From: Alphaproteobacteria bacterium
Lineage (GTDB): Bacteria > Pseudomonadota > Alphaproteobacteria > JAEULC01
NCBI GenBank assembly: GCA_020846275.1
Contig: JADLEG010000120.1
Coordinates: 1-35,686 of the forward strand
DNA length: 35,686 nucleotides
Direction of reading: 5' to 3'
The translations under genes were made by a program, and so were the position numbers. This document shows, in pieces, positions 7,022 to 14,544 of the stretch; the stretch's first letter is position 1, and every line of letters starts with the position of its first letter. A model generated the notes under the pieces. That model ran no database searches and was not told where the DNA came from. It saw nothing but the letters and a program-made list of their open reading frames with translations.

Positions 7022-7951
7022 GTGTCCCGATTCCTGCCTCCCCTCAACGCGTTGCGGGCGTTCGAAGCGGCCGGCCGGCATTTGAGCTTCACGCGTGCCG
7101 CGGCGGAGCTGAACGTGACGCAGGCGGCGATCAGCCACCAGATCAAGGCGCTGGAGGAGCGGCTGGGAATCAGCCTGTTCCGGCGCATGAACCGCGCGCT
7201 GCTGCTGACCGATGCGGGCCAGGCCTACCTGCCGGCGGTGCGCGACACGTTCGACGCCTTGGCGCGGGCGACCGAGCGGCTGGTGGCGCGCGACCGCATG
7301 GGCGCGCTGACCGCGAGCGTGCTGCCGTCCTTCGCCGCCAAGTGGCTGGTGCCGCGCCTTGGCCGGTTCCGCGAGCAGCACCCCGGCATCGACGTGCGCC
7401 TCTCGGCAGACCACCACATGACCGATTTCGGCCGCGAGAACGTGGACTGCGCGATCCGCTACGGCCAGGGCGACTATCCCGGGCTCGAATCGGCGCGGCT
7501 GATGACCGAGGACGTGTTTCCGGTGTGTAGCCCTTCGCTGCTCGAAGGTCCGCACGCGCTGCGCACGCCCGACGACCTGCGCCACCACACGCTGCTGCAC
7601 GATGACTTCCGCGTGGACTGGCGCTTATGGCTGCTGGCGGCGGGGGTCACGGACATCGATCCGACGCGCGGCCCCACCTTCACCGATTCCAGCATGGTGA
7701 TCCAGGCGGCGGTGGAGGGGCAGGGCGTGGCCCTGGCGCGCAGCGTGCTGGCGGCCAACGATCTCGCCGCCGGGCGCCTGGTGAAGCCCTTCGACGTCAG
7801 CCTGCCGGCGCGCTGGGCCTACTACCTCGTCTGCCCGCAGGCGATGCGCGACAATCCGAAAATCATCGCGTTCCGCGACTGGCTGCTGGCCGAAGCGCGC
7901 GCGACGCCGGGCGCGATCGCCGAGCCGTCCGTCCCCGCCGCGCGCGGCTAG
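7022..7951 (+). CDS. LysR-family transcriptional regulator, GcvA-like
   Basis: The 309-residue protein begins PPLNALRAFEAAGRHLSF, then TRAAAELNVTQAAISHQIKA, the classic LysR helix-turn-helix (about residues 22-60) of the GcvA subgroup. The effector domain follows from about 95 (ASVLPSFAAKWLVPRL; FRVDWRLWL; EGQGVALARS). The GTG start is preceded by GGAGCG and leaves the standard short N-terminus. It is divergent from the DUF1127 gene and has a CTAAT palindrome in its promoter region, so it probably controls that gene and itself. The effector is not predictable; true GcvA responds to glycine, but no gcv genes are present here. The TAG stop overlaps the convergent pilin gene. Confidence 0.92.
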   Translation: MSRFLPPLNALRAFEAAGRHLSFTRAAAELNVTQAAISHQIKALEERLGISLFRRMNRALLLTDAGQAYLPAVRDTFDALARATERLVARDRMGALTASVLPSFAAKWLVPRLGRFREQHPGIDVRLSADHHMTDFGRENVDCAIRYGQGDYPGLESARLMTEDVFPVCSPSLLEGPHALRTPDDLRHHTLLHDDFRVDWRLWLLAAGVTDIDPTRGPTFTDSSMVIQAAVEGQGVALARSVLAANDLAAGRLVKPFDVSLPARWAYYLVCPQAMRDNPKIIAFRDWLLAEARATPGAIAEPSVPAARG

Positions 7952-8139
7952 CGCCGCGCGATGTAGGTGTTGGCGGTGTCGAGCGCTTCGTGGACCTGGC
8001 CGTAGAGGTGCTGGATCGCGTGGGCGATCGCCTCGGCCGAGGCGATGAAGGCAAGCGAAAGCAGCGAGGCGATCAATGCGTACTCGACCGCGGTCGTGCC
8101 GGCGTCGTCCTTCAGGAATTGCCGCAGGATGTTTTTCAT
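7948..8139 (-). CDS. Flp/Fap-type pilin (Tad pilus major subunit type)
   Basis: The 63-residue protein has a short basic leader (MKNILRQFLKDDAG) followed by TTAVEYALIASLLSLAFIAS, the hallmark of Flp prepilins. A TadV-type prepilin peptidase would cleave at the Gly before TTAVEYA, leaving the Glu five residues in. The tail YGQVHEALDTANTYIARR is soluble. The start at 8139 is chosen because an upstream extension would add a strongly basic, non-pilin N-terminus. The subunit stands alone: no tadABC or prepilin peptidase is in the window, although TadE/TadG-like genes lie 11-14 kb away. Its stop codon overlaps that of the LysR gene by four bases. Confidence 0.88.
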   Translation of the reverse strand: MKNILRQFLKDDAGTTAVEYALIASLLSLAFIASAEAIAHAIQHLYGQVHEALDTANTYIARR

Positions 8140-8205
8140 GGCCGAACCCGTTTTCCGTCTTTTACCTGTCCGGGTGGCCGGGCGGCGGGCCAACCTGGAC
8201 GGGAA

Positions 8206-8235
8206 GATTTAGCGACGAATTTAGGCAAAATGCAA
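8206..8235 (-). promoter_or_regulatory. candidate sigma70 promoter of the pilin gene
   Basis: On the minus strand TTGCAT (8230-8235) and TAAATC (8206-8211) are separated by 18 bases, within an AT-rich island (8205-8300) that stands out in this GC-rich DNA. The leader to the pilin start would be about 60 bases. Confidence 0.35.
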
Positions 8236-8310
8236 GATAAACTTGCTACTAAAGTGTTGATTTTGTTAGTTAAAATACTTGGTTAGGATTAAGTTAATGC
8301 GCGCGGCCCA

Positions 8311-9501
8311 TCAGCGGAGCAGCGGCAGCAGGCGCCCCATCGCCTCGGACAGGCGCTCGGCCGAATTGGCGTAGCACAGGCGGATGCAACCCTCGCCGCC
8401 CGGTCCGAAGGCCTCGCCGGGCGCCAGACCGACATTGGCCTTCATCAGCACATGCTTGCAGAACTGGACCGTGTCGCCGATGCCGTCGACCTTGAAGAAG
8501 GCGTAGAACGACGCCTGCGGACGCACCATCTGCACCCGCGGCGACGCCGACAGCGCCTGGAACACCAGGTCGCGGCCGATGCGGCAGCGCTCGACCATCT
8601 CCTTCACGAAGGGCTCGCCGTCGCGCACCGCCACCACGCCGGCATGCTGCAGGAACGGCGTCGTACCGCTGGTGTTGAATTCGACCGTCTTGGCCAGCGT
8701 CTCGCCGAGCGACGGCGCGGTGACCAGCCAGCCCATGCGCCAGCCCGTCATCGCCCAGGCCTTGGAGAAGCTGTTGACGACGATCAGGGGATCCTCGGGC
8801 TCGGCATGGGACAGGAAGGATGGCGCGGCCGGCCGGTCGTAGACGAAGCGGTCATAGACCTCGTCGCCGATCAGCCATATGCCGCGTCGCCGGCAGAAGT
8901 CCAGAATCGCGCGCTGGTCGTCGGGCCCGATCATCCAGCCCGTGGGATTGCCCGGACTGTTGATGAACATGGCTTTGGTGCGGGGACCGCAGGCCGCGAA
9001 CAGGCGATCGAGATCGAGCGTCCAGCCCTGCGGGCCGAGGCTCAAGGGCACCTGCTTGGCGACGCCGCCCATGATCTTCGCCGTCGCGAAGATGTTCGGC
9101 CAGACCGGCGTGACGGCGACCAGTTCGTCGCCCTGGTCGATCACGCATTCCATGATCATCATGAGCGCGTTCATGCCGGCGCTGGTGACGGTGATCCGCT
9201 CCGCGCTGACCGGGGCCGGGCGCTCCGCCGTTCCGTGCAGGCGGTTGATGTACCGGGCCAGCGTCTCACGCAACTCCGGCTCGCCGCGCTTGTAGGAGTA
9301 GAACGTGCGGCCGGCCTCCAGCGCCTCCATGGCGGCGCGCCGGATGAAAGGCGGGGTGACCACGTCGGACTCGCCGACCCATAGCGGGATCACCCCTTTG
9401 CGGCCGAGCCCAAGCTGCCAGACCTCGACGATCTTGGACTCCTCCAACTCATTGATTTCTTTGCGGAGTTTCGCTTGCGGCCGGGCTTGGGCGTCGTTCA
9501 C
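8311..9501 (-). CDS. PLP-dependent aminotransferase, class I/II
   Basis: The 396-residue protein has the fold-type I aminotransferase motifs: FYSYKRGEPELRETLARY near the N-terminus, NSPGNPTGWM (181-190, with the PLP-contacting Asn), GDEVYDRF (212-219) and SFSKAWAMTGWRMGW with the PLP-binding Lys247. The C-terminal CIRLCYANS carries the substrate carboxylate-binding Arg. It is close to aspartate/aromatic-type aminotransferases, but specificity cannot be set from sequence alone. The GTG at 9501 is chosen because GGGAG lies eight bases upstream and the protein then starts close to the conserved region. The open frame runs on to 9870, but that part overlaps the divergent secreted protein gene. 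Confidence 0.92.
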   Translation of the reverse strand: MNDAQARPQAKLRKEINELEESKIVEVWQLGLGRKGVIPLWVGESDVVTPPFIRRAAMEALEAGRTFYSYKRGEPELRETLARYINRLHGTAERPAPVSAERITVTSAGMNALMMIMECVIDQGDELVAVTPVWPNIFATAKIMGGVAKQVPLSLGPQGWTLDLDRLFAACGPRTKAMFINSPGNPTGWMIGPDDQRAILDFCRRRGIWLIGDEVYDRFVYDRPAAPSFLSHAEPEDPLIVVNSFSKAWAMTGWRMGWLVTAPSLGETLAKTVEFNTSGTTPFLQHAGVVAVRDGEPFVKEMVERCRIGRDLVFQALSASPRVQMVRPQASFYAFFKVDGIGDTVQFCKHVLMKANVGLAPGEAFGPGGEGCIRLCYANSAERLSEAMGRLLPLLR

Positions 9502-9676
9502 GGTTAAGACTCCCGCAGGGAATGCGACGGACAATGGCAAGCCCGCCCGGGCACCGCAAGCCCGGCCGGCGTCGCAAAAAGCCTGGTTTTCCCAGTGATG
9601 CCCGTCACTGCGGGGCAAGGCTCGGCCGGCGATGATGCGCACAGATAACACGAAAGAGCTGCGGCGGAGGTGTGCG

Positions 9677-10228
9677 ATGGCCAAGACGACGATGATCCAG
9701 GCGAAGGCGATGTTGGCGGTGGTGGCGGCGATCGGCCTGGGCGCGTTCGCCCCGTCGGCCGCGCAGGCCCAATCCAAGGCCGTCGGCACCCCCGTCGTGG
9801 CCAAGGCGCCCGTCGGCCCGTCGGGCTTCAGCTCGCTCACCCCTCTCAGCAGCCCGGTCGGCAGCAGCACGCCGGTGGGCGGCTATACGACCAGCGTCAG
9901 CACCTATACGCCGAAGAGCGCGCCGGTCCTGCCGGAGACCACCCCGTCCATGCCGTCCGTGCCGGTCGTGACGCGCATGGAAATGCCGAAGCCGGTTGAG
10001 CGGACGTCGGGCGGCGAATTCCGCAACCTCGGCCGTCTGGAACAGATCCAGTCGGTCGGCCAGATCGCGACCGCGTCGGGCGAGCGCCGCATCGAAGTGC
10101 CGCGCCGCCCCGTGATCAACATGCTGGAGAACCGGCTGATCGTGTCGGCTTCCACCGGCGCCAAGCCAGTCGCTGCGTCGCGCAACACCGCCATCCAGGC
10201 GCTCGACGCCGCCAAGTCGCTGATCTAG
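9677..10228 (+). CDS. secreted protein with RRPVIN-x-LENRL motif, copy 1
   Basis: The 183-residue protein has an N-terminal signal peptide (residues 1-31, ending PSAAQA) and a low-complexity Ser/Thr/Pro/Val-rich middle (32-110). A conserved C-terminal block follows: RRPVIN (143-148), LENRL (150-154) and a terminal AKSLI. The next gene carries the same block, so the two are tandem paralogues. I do not recognise a family. Location is predicted to be periplasmic or extracellular. The start at 9677 is chosen for its GCGGAGG box seven bases upstream; an earlier in-frame ATG at 9632 would bury the signal peptide. It is divergent from the aminotransferase gene. Confidence 0.75.
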   Translation: MAKTTMIQAKAMLAVVAAIGLGAFAPSAAQAQSKAVGTPVVAKAPVGPSGFSSLTPLSSPVGSSTPVGGYTTSVSTYTPKSAPVLPETTPSMPSVPVVTRMEMPKPVERTSGGEFRNLGRLEQIQSVGQIATASGERRIEVPRRPVINMLENRLIVSASTGAKPVAASRNTAIQALDAAKSLI

Positions 10229-10264
10229 CCGGCGGCGTAGGCGACGACGGCAAGGGCCAAGGTC

Positions 10265-10705
10265 ATGACCCATTCCCCGGCACGGACGCCGATCCTACCC
10301 GTGACGTTGCTGGCAACGATGCTGCTCGCGGCGATCGCTGCGGCGACCCCGGCGGAAGCCGCCTCGTCCTTCCCGTCCGTCCCGCCATCGTCGACGTCGA
10401 TCCCGACCCCGACGCCTACACCCACGCCAGTCCAGCCCAAGGATCCGCCGCCCGTGATCAGCACGCCCAATCCGCCGCCGCGCATGGCGCCGGAGCGCGT
10501 GCCCGATCTGCGGGAGCTTGCGTTGCCGGGGCGCGTCGTGGCGCCGACCGAAACGACGGCGCTGACGCGCCGGCCGGTTATCAATCGGCTGGAGAATCGC
10601 TTGACCACGGGCACCGCTTCGGGCGGCGGCGCATCTCTTGCCGCGACGCCAAGTACAATGGCCCCCGCCCGGTCGCTGCTGGAATCCGCCAAGCCAATCC
10701 TCTGA
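10265..10705 (+). CDS. secreted protein with RRPVIN-x-LENRL motif, copy 2
   Basis: The 146-residue protein has a signal peptide (1-33, ending AEA), a proline/threonine-rich linker (IPTPTPTPTPVQPKDPPPV, 46-64) and the same C-terminal block as its upstream neighbour: RRPVIN (102-107), LENRL (109-113) and a terminal AKPIL. Outside this block the two proteins do not align well, and the shared codons differ at most wobble positions, so the duplication is old or the block is under selection. It starts 36 bases after the first copy and is probably co-transcribed. Function is unknown; the linker suggests an extended, surface-exposed or peptidoglycan-spanning protein. Confidence 0.72.
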   Translation: MTHSPARTPILPVTLLATMLLAAIAAATPAEAASSFPSVPPSSTSIPTPTPTPTPVQPKDPPPVISTPNPPPRMAPERVPDLRELALPGRVVAPTETTALTRRPVINRLENRLTTGTASGGGASLAATPSTMAPARSLLESAKPIL

Positions 10706-10787
10706 TTTTCTGATTGTTTGAACGCGTAGCCGGGGCCGCAGAAAATTTGTTGCTCGGCGCCGCTTGCGGCGCGCGCGGCCGATACGA

Positions 10788-10884
10788 TAAGAAAGGGCCG
10801 CGCTCACGCGCGGCCCGAGTTTAGGGAGGAAACGCCCAAGAAACGCAACATCGGTTCGGGACGAACCTGGGCAGATGTTGCAAC
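10788..10884 (-). ncRNA. candidate trans-acting small RNA with CCTCCC linker
   Basis: Reading the minus strand, transcription would start near 10884 from the promoter at 10889-10917. The 5' part folds into a stem-loop: an 8-bp outer stem (GCAACATC / GATGTTGC, 10881-10874 with 10852-10845), an inner 6-bp stem (GGTTCG / CGAACC) and a TGCCCA bulge. An unpaired linker contains TTTCCTCCCTAAACT, complementary to Shine-Dalgarno sequences. The RNA ends in a 9-bp GC hairpin (GGGCCGCGC / GCGCGGCCC) followed by TTTCTT. Size is about 97 nt. The order hairpin, UUUCCUCCC linker, terminator resembles alphaproteobacterial sRNAs such as AbcR (alpha-r15) or MmgR (alpha-r8); family membership is not proven. GCCCA in the bulge could pair with TGGGC in the linker. 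Confidence 0.72.
10795..10816 (-). terminator. intrinsic terminator of the small RNA
   Basis: A perfect 9-bp stem (10795-10803 with 10808-10816) closes a four-base loop. On the minus strand it is followed by TTTCTTA (10794-10788). On the plus strand only GAGTTTA follows, so termination is mainly for the minus-strand RNA. Confidence 0.7.
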
Positions 10885-10888
10885 GCAC

Positions 10889-10917
10889 AATCTAGTGCTC
10901 GTGGCGCCGATCGTCAA
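10889..10917 (-). promoter_or_regulatory. near-consensus sigma70 promoter of the small RNA
   Basis: TTGACG (10912-10917, minus strand) and TAGATT (10889-10894) are separated by exactly 17 bases. Nothing translatable follows on this strand, so the promoter is best explained by the structured RNA at 10788-10884. Confidence 0.72.
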
Positions 10918-10959
10918 GGTTTCCGACCGAACAGTCTCACGATGAACACCAACCCTCTG

Positions 10960-10993
10960 CCCAACGCAAGACCCGCCGATCGGCGGCGTTGGG
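10960..10993. other. hairpin in the leader of the SH3 gene
   Basis: CCCAACGC (10960-10967) pairs with GCGTTGGG (10986-10993), and the interior holds a perfect 12-base palindrome CGCCGATCGGCG (10974-10985). It lies 31 bases upstream of the SH3 gene start and about 75 bases upstream (minus-strand sense) of the small-RNA start. It could be a leader structure or an operator. Confidence 0.35.
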
Positions 10994-11024
10994 CTATACC
11001 TCTGGTAAATATGGAGAAATCCGC

Positions 11025-11345
11025 ATGAAGACTGCCCGCACACTTGCTTCGCTCGCGATTGCCGCCCTGGTTGGCGTCGCGCTTTCCGGCCCCGCTTCCG
11101 CCGTGACGCTGCAGCGCGGCGCCGACGTTGCCGTGCTGCAACATATCGCTGCCAAGGCCGGCGACACCGTCACCGTGTCGGCCAAGACCGCGAATCTGCG
11201 CGGCACCCCGTCGGCCAAGGGCAAAAAGGTTGCCTCGCTGGCCCAGGGCACCAAGCTGACCGTCGTCGCCGTCGAGAAGAGCGGCTGGCTGAAGGTCAAG
11301 GGCGCGGCCGGCGACGGCTACGTCTCGGGCAAGCTGGTGAAGTAG
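11025..11345 (+). CDS. small secreted protein with bacterial SH3 domain
   Basis: The 106-residue protein has a signal peptide ending near residue 26 (SGPASA). A single SH3b-like domain follows at about 44-106: [20 protein letters not shown], then [20 protein letters not shown] and GYVSGKLVK. The NLRxxPS..G..I/V pattern and closing W.KV....GYV are typical of SH3_3 domains, which often bind cell-wall material in the periplasm. No catalytic domain is attached. The ATG at 11025 follows TGGAG by eight bases; an in-frame ATG further upstream would put a non-signal extension in front. Confidence 0.85.
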   Translation: MKTARTLASLAIAALVGVALSGPASAVTLQRGADVAVLQHIAAKAGDTVTVSAKTANLRGTPSAKGKKVASLAQGTKLTVVAVEKSGWLKVKGAAGDGYVSGKLVK

Positions 11346-11406
11346 CGATCCGTCCGCAACGCTGGCCGGCTCGCCGGCGGCCGCTTGCAAGCGGCGCGTG
11401 AATGAT

Positions 11407-11442
11407 CGAGGGTCGGCGGCCGGCAACGGCCGCCGATCCTCG
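11407..11442 (+). terminator. strong hairpin downstream of the SH3 gene
   Basis: CGAGG (11407-11411) and TCGGCGGCCG (11413-11422) pair with CGGCCGCCGA (11427-11436) and CCTCG (11438-11442) around a GCAA tetraloop. TTTC follows. This is probably a terminator for the SH3 transcript; a 16-base perfect palindrome (GCCGCTTGCAAGCGGC, near 11380-11395) precedes it. Confidence 0.55.
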
Positions 11443-11469
11443 TTTCAGGACGGCGTTTCGGGGCATGCA

Positions 11470-13113
11470 ATGAGCGCAGTTCCGCTCGAGCAGGCATGGG
11501 CCGCCCTGGCCGAGCATCGCACGACGGTCGCGGACCAGCATCTGCGCGCCCTGTTCGCCGCCGATCCGCAGCGGGCAAGCCGCTTCACGCTGCGCCTCGA
11601 CGATCTGCTGCTCGATTATTCCAAGAACCGCGTCACGGCCCGCACGATGGAGCTGCTCGGCGCGCTGGCGCGGGCCGCCGACGTCAAGGGCGGCATCGCC
11701 CGCATGTTCGCCGGCGAGCGCATCAACACGACCGAGAATCGCGCGGTGCTGCACGTGGCGCTGCGCAACCGGTCGAATGCGCCGATCCTCGTCGACGGCC
11801 AGGACGTCATGCCCGCGGTGAACGCGGTGCTGGCGCAGATGCGCCGCTTCAGCGACGCGGTGCGCGGGGGAGGCTGGCGCGGCGCGACCGGCGAGCGTAT
11901 CGCGGCGGTGGTCAATATCGGCATCGGCGGCTCGGACCTGGGCCCCCGCATGGCGGTCGAGGCCCTGGCCGCCGATCGCAGCCCCGATCTCGCCAGCCAT
12001 TTCGTCTCCAACGTCGACGGCGCCGACATCGCGCGCACCCTGGCGAGCCTCGATCCGGCGCGCACGCTGTTCGTGGTCGCGTCGAAGACCTTCACCACCC
12101 AGGAGACCATGGCCAACGCCGCCACGGCGCGCGCCTGGCTGGTCGCGACGCTGGGCGAGAAGGCGGTCGCGAACCATTTCGTGGCGGTATCGACCAATGC
12201 CAAGGCCGTCGCCGCGTTCGGCATCGACACGGCCAACATGTTCGCGTTCTGGGACTGGGTCGGCGGGCGCTTCTCGCTGTGGTCGGCGATCGGCCTGCCG
12301 ATCGCGCTGTCGATCGGCATGGACCGCTTCGAGGCGATGCTGGCGGGCGCGCACGCGATGGACCTGCATTTCCGCGACGCGCCGATCGAATCCAACCTGC
12401 CGGTGACCCTCGCGCTGATCGGCGTGTGGAACGCAAGCGTGCTGGGCCTGGAGAGCCATGCCGTGCTGCCCTACGACCAGGGCCTGTCGCGCTTTCCCGC
12501 TTACCTGCAGCAGGCCGAGATGGAGAGCAACGGCAAGTCCGTGACGCGCGATGGCCGCAGGGTTGCGCACGCGACGGCGCCGATCCTGTTCGGCGAGCCG
12601 GGAACCAACGGCCAGCACGCCTTCTACCAGCTCCTGCACCAGGGCACGCGCGTCGTGCCGGCGGATTTCATCGCGCCGGCGCGCAGCCGCTATCCGACCG
12701 GGCGCCACCACGCGATGCTGCTGGCGAATTTCCTGGCGCAGAGCGAGGCGCTGATGTGCGGCAAGACGGCCGCGGAGGTCCGCGCCGAGCTGGCGGCGCA
12801 GGGGCTCAATGGCGCCGCGCTCGAAGCGGCGATCCCGCACCGCGTCTTCGACGGCAACCGCCCGTCCAACACGATCCTGGTGCGTCAGCTCGATCCCCGC
12901 ACGCTCGGCATGCTGATCGCGCTCTACGAGCACAAGATCTTCACCCAGGGCCTGATCTGGGACATCAACTCCTTCGACCAGTGGGGCGTCGAGCTGGGCA
13001 AGCAACTCGCCAACCGCATCCTGCCCGAACTCGAGGGCGACAAGCCGCCGGGCGAGCACGATTCCTCGACCCTCGCGCTGCTGGTGCAGGCGCGCCAATG
13101 GACGGTTGATTGA
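11470..13113 (+). CDS. pgi: glucose-6-phosphate isomerase
   Basis: This cytoplasmic enzyme interconverts glucose 6-phosphate and fructose 6-phosphate. The 547-residue length is that of the E. coli-type enzyme. Diagnostic motifs are [13 protein letters not shown] (149-161), [12 protein letters not shown] (203-214), the signature [15 protein letters not shown] (263-277), MESNGKS with catalytic Glu352, [18 protein letters not shown] with catalytic His383, and VELGKQLAN near the C-terminus with the catalytic Lys. The ATG at 11470 is chosen to match the family N-terminus; an earlier in-frame ATG at 11398 lies inside the upstream hairpin. With kdgK and eda nearby, it fits an organism that recycles fructose phosphates into the Entner-Doudoroff route. 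Confidence 0.97.
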   Translation: MSAVPLEQAWAALAEHRTTVADQHLRALFAADPQRASRFTLRLDDLLLDYSKNRVTARTMELLGALARAADVKGGIARMFAGERINTTENRAVLHVALRNRSNAPILVDGQDVMPAVNAVLAQMRRFSDAVRGGGWRGATGERIAAVVNIGIGGSDLGPRMAVEALAADRSPDLASHFVSNVDGADIARTLASLDPARTLFVVASKTFTTQETMANAATARAWLVATLGEKAVANHFVAVSTNAKAVAAFGIDTANMFAFWDWVGGRFSLWSAIGLPIALSIGMDRFEAMLAGAHAMDLHFRDAPIESNLPVTLALIGVWNASVLGLESHAVLPYDQGLSRFPAYLQQAEMESNGKSVTRDGRRVAHATAPILFGEPGTNGQHAFYQLLHQGTRVVPADFIAPARSRYPTGRHHAMLLANFLAQSEALMCGKTAAEVRAELAAQGLNGAALEAAIPHRVFDGNRPSNTILVRQLDPRTLGMLIALYEHKIFTQGLIWDINSFDQWGVELGKQLANRILPELEGDKPPGEHDSSTLALLVQARQWTVD

Positions 13114-13158
13114 TTTTTATCAATCAGTCGGCGCGATCGTTTTCAAACCGGATCGCGC
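13107..13158 (+). terminator. two hairpins after pgi
   Basis: TGATTGAT (13107-13114) pairs with ATCAATCA (13119-13126) around TTTT and straddles the pgi stop codon. GCGCGATC (13131-13138) pairs with GATCGCGC (13151-13158). Neither has a long T-tract. They probably reduce read-through into the porin gene. Confidence 0.4.
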
Positions 13159-13233
13159 GCTTGATCCACCGCAAGGACAGGCGCAACTTCGCGGGCTGAA
13201 TATCCGCCAGCAATACGCGAGCGGGGTCATCCA

Positions 13234-14544
13234 ATGCGCAGGTCGCTTCTGACTTCAACGGCGCTTGCCGGAATCGCGGCCATGCAGCCGGCCTATGCGG
13301 CCGAGCCGGTGCGCCTGCAGCTCGGCGGCTATGTGGCAAGCGGCCTGACGCTGCGCATGGAGGATCATGTCGCCACGGCGGCGACGCCGTCCGTCAATCG
13401 CGGCGTCGGCGACGATCGCAACTACACCGTCGTCGGCACGACAAATGCCGCCGGCGCCGTGACCAGCGTGCCGAGCACGACCGATCTCGGCCGCAGCGAC
13501 CAGTTCTGGGAGGCGGAAGTCTGGTTCGTCGGCGAGACGACGCTCGACAACGGCGTGAAGATCGGCGTCAACGTGCAGATGGAGGCCTATACCTCGAACG
13601 ACCAGATCGACGAGCACTACATCTACGTCCAGGGCGGCTTCGGCCGGCTGGTGGCGGGAGCGGAGAATTCCGCGCCCTATATCCTGCATTTCGGCGCGCC
13701 GTCGCCGACCGGCACGTATTTCGGCGTCGAGGAGACGGTGCGCTTCTTCTTCCCGCTGCGCCCGCCGCCATCGAACAAGGTTTCCAGCGTGTCGACCTTC
13801 TCGCAGCTCACCGGGGATGCCAACAAGCTCACCTACTACACGCCGCGCTTCGCGCCGGGAATCCAGTTCGGCCTGTCCTACACGCCCGACGACGACGCGC
13901 CGCAGGGCGTGCAGACGATCAACGGCGCGGCCAACTGCAAGGGCGGCTGCGCGTTCGATGCCGGCAACGGCATCTCGGACAACGACCAGGCGAACCACCA
14001 TCACTTCATCGAGGGCGGGTTCAACTTCGTGCGGACGATCGATGGCGTGAACCTGGGCTTCGACCTGGGCGGCGGCTATGGCTTCCTGGAGAAGCAGTCG
14101 CGCTCGGCGGCCGGCGGCCAGGACCGCCTGGGCAAGGACCGCGTCGTCGTCACGAGCGGCCTCAGCCTTGCCTATGCCGGCTTCACCGGGGGCTTGAGCT
14201 TCGCCTGGGACAATCTGGGCCTCCAGGGGCCGAACAACCGCTACGACTGGGCGCTCGGCCTCACTTATGGCAAAGGTCCGTGGCTCCTCGGCGGCGATGT
14301 CGGCTTCGTCGTGGCCCAGGACGGCCAGGCGCGCCAGGCCGCAGGCCCCGGCAACGCGACGCCGGTCCTGGTCCGGCGCAGCAACGACCGGCTCATCTAT
14401 GCCGAGATCGGCGGCGCCTATCAGCTTGGACCAGGCATCAAGCTGTTCTCGGCGGTCAATCTCGCGCGCTGGGACGGCAATGGCACGGCGACGGAAGAGG
14501 CCAGCGGCGTGGCCTGGTCGACCGGGATGGCGCTGGCGTTTTAG
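13234..14544 (+). CDS. outer-membrane porin
   Basis: The 436-residue protein has a signal peptide (MRRSLLTSTALAGIAAMQPA, cleavage after AYA) and then VRLQLGGYVASGLTL, the typical first beta-strand of Gram-negative general porins. Alternating amphipathic strands and Gly/Asp-rich turns follow. The last residues GMALAF end in an aromatic Phe, the signal used by the BAM complex. QVWF, EHYIYVQGGFGRLVAGAENS and the PG.QFGLSYTPDD segment match the alphaproteobacterial porin family. Substrate preference cannot be read, but sugar uptake would fit the neighbouring pgi, kdgK and eda. Its stop codon overlaps that of the convergent eda gene by four bases. Confidence 0.88.
   Translation: MRRSLLTSTALAGIAAMQPAYAAEPVRLQLGGYVASGLTLRMEDHVATAATPSVNRGVGDDRNYTVVGTTNAAGAVTSVPSTTDLGRSDQFWEAEVWFVGETTLDNGVKIGVNVQMEAYTSNDQIDEHYIYVQGGFGRLVAGAENSAPYILHFGAPSPTGTYFGVEETVRFFFPLRPPPSNKVSSVSTFSQLTGDANKLTYYTPRFAPGIQFGLSYTPDDDAPQGVQTINGAANCKGGCAFDAGNGISDNDQANHHHFIEGGFNFVRTIDGVNLGFDLGGGYGFLEKQSRSAAGGQDRLGKDRVVVTSGLSLAYAGFTGGLSFAWDNLGLQGPNNRYDWALGLTYGKGPWLLGGDVGFVVAQDGQARQAAGPGNATPVLVRRSNDRLIYAEIGGAYQLGPGIKLFSAVNLARWDGNGTATEEASGVAWSTGMALAF

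Noticed and set aside
8283..8297. CtrA-type site TTAG-N7-TTAA
   Set aside because: One half-site is imperfect, the distance to the pilin start is long (about 145 bases) and such matches are expected by chance in an AT-rich island. Mentioned only as a low-interest point, not annotated.
9502..9870. N-terminal extension of the aminotransferase
   Set aside because: It overlaps the divergent secreted protein gene and lacks similarity to the family; GTG at 9501 has a good ribosome-binding site.
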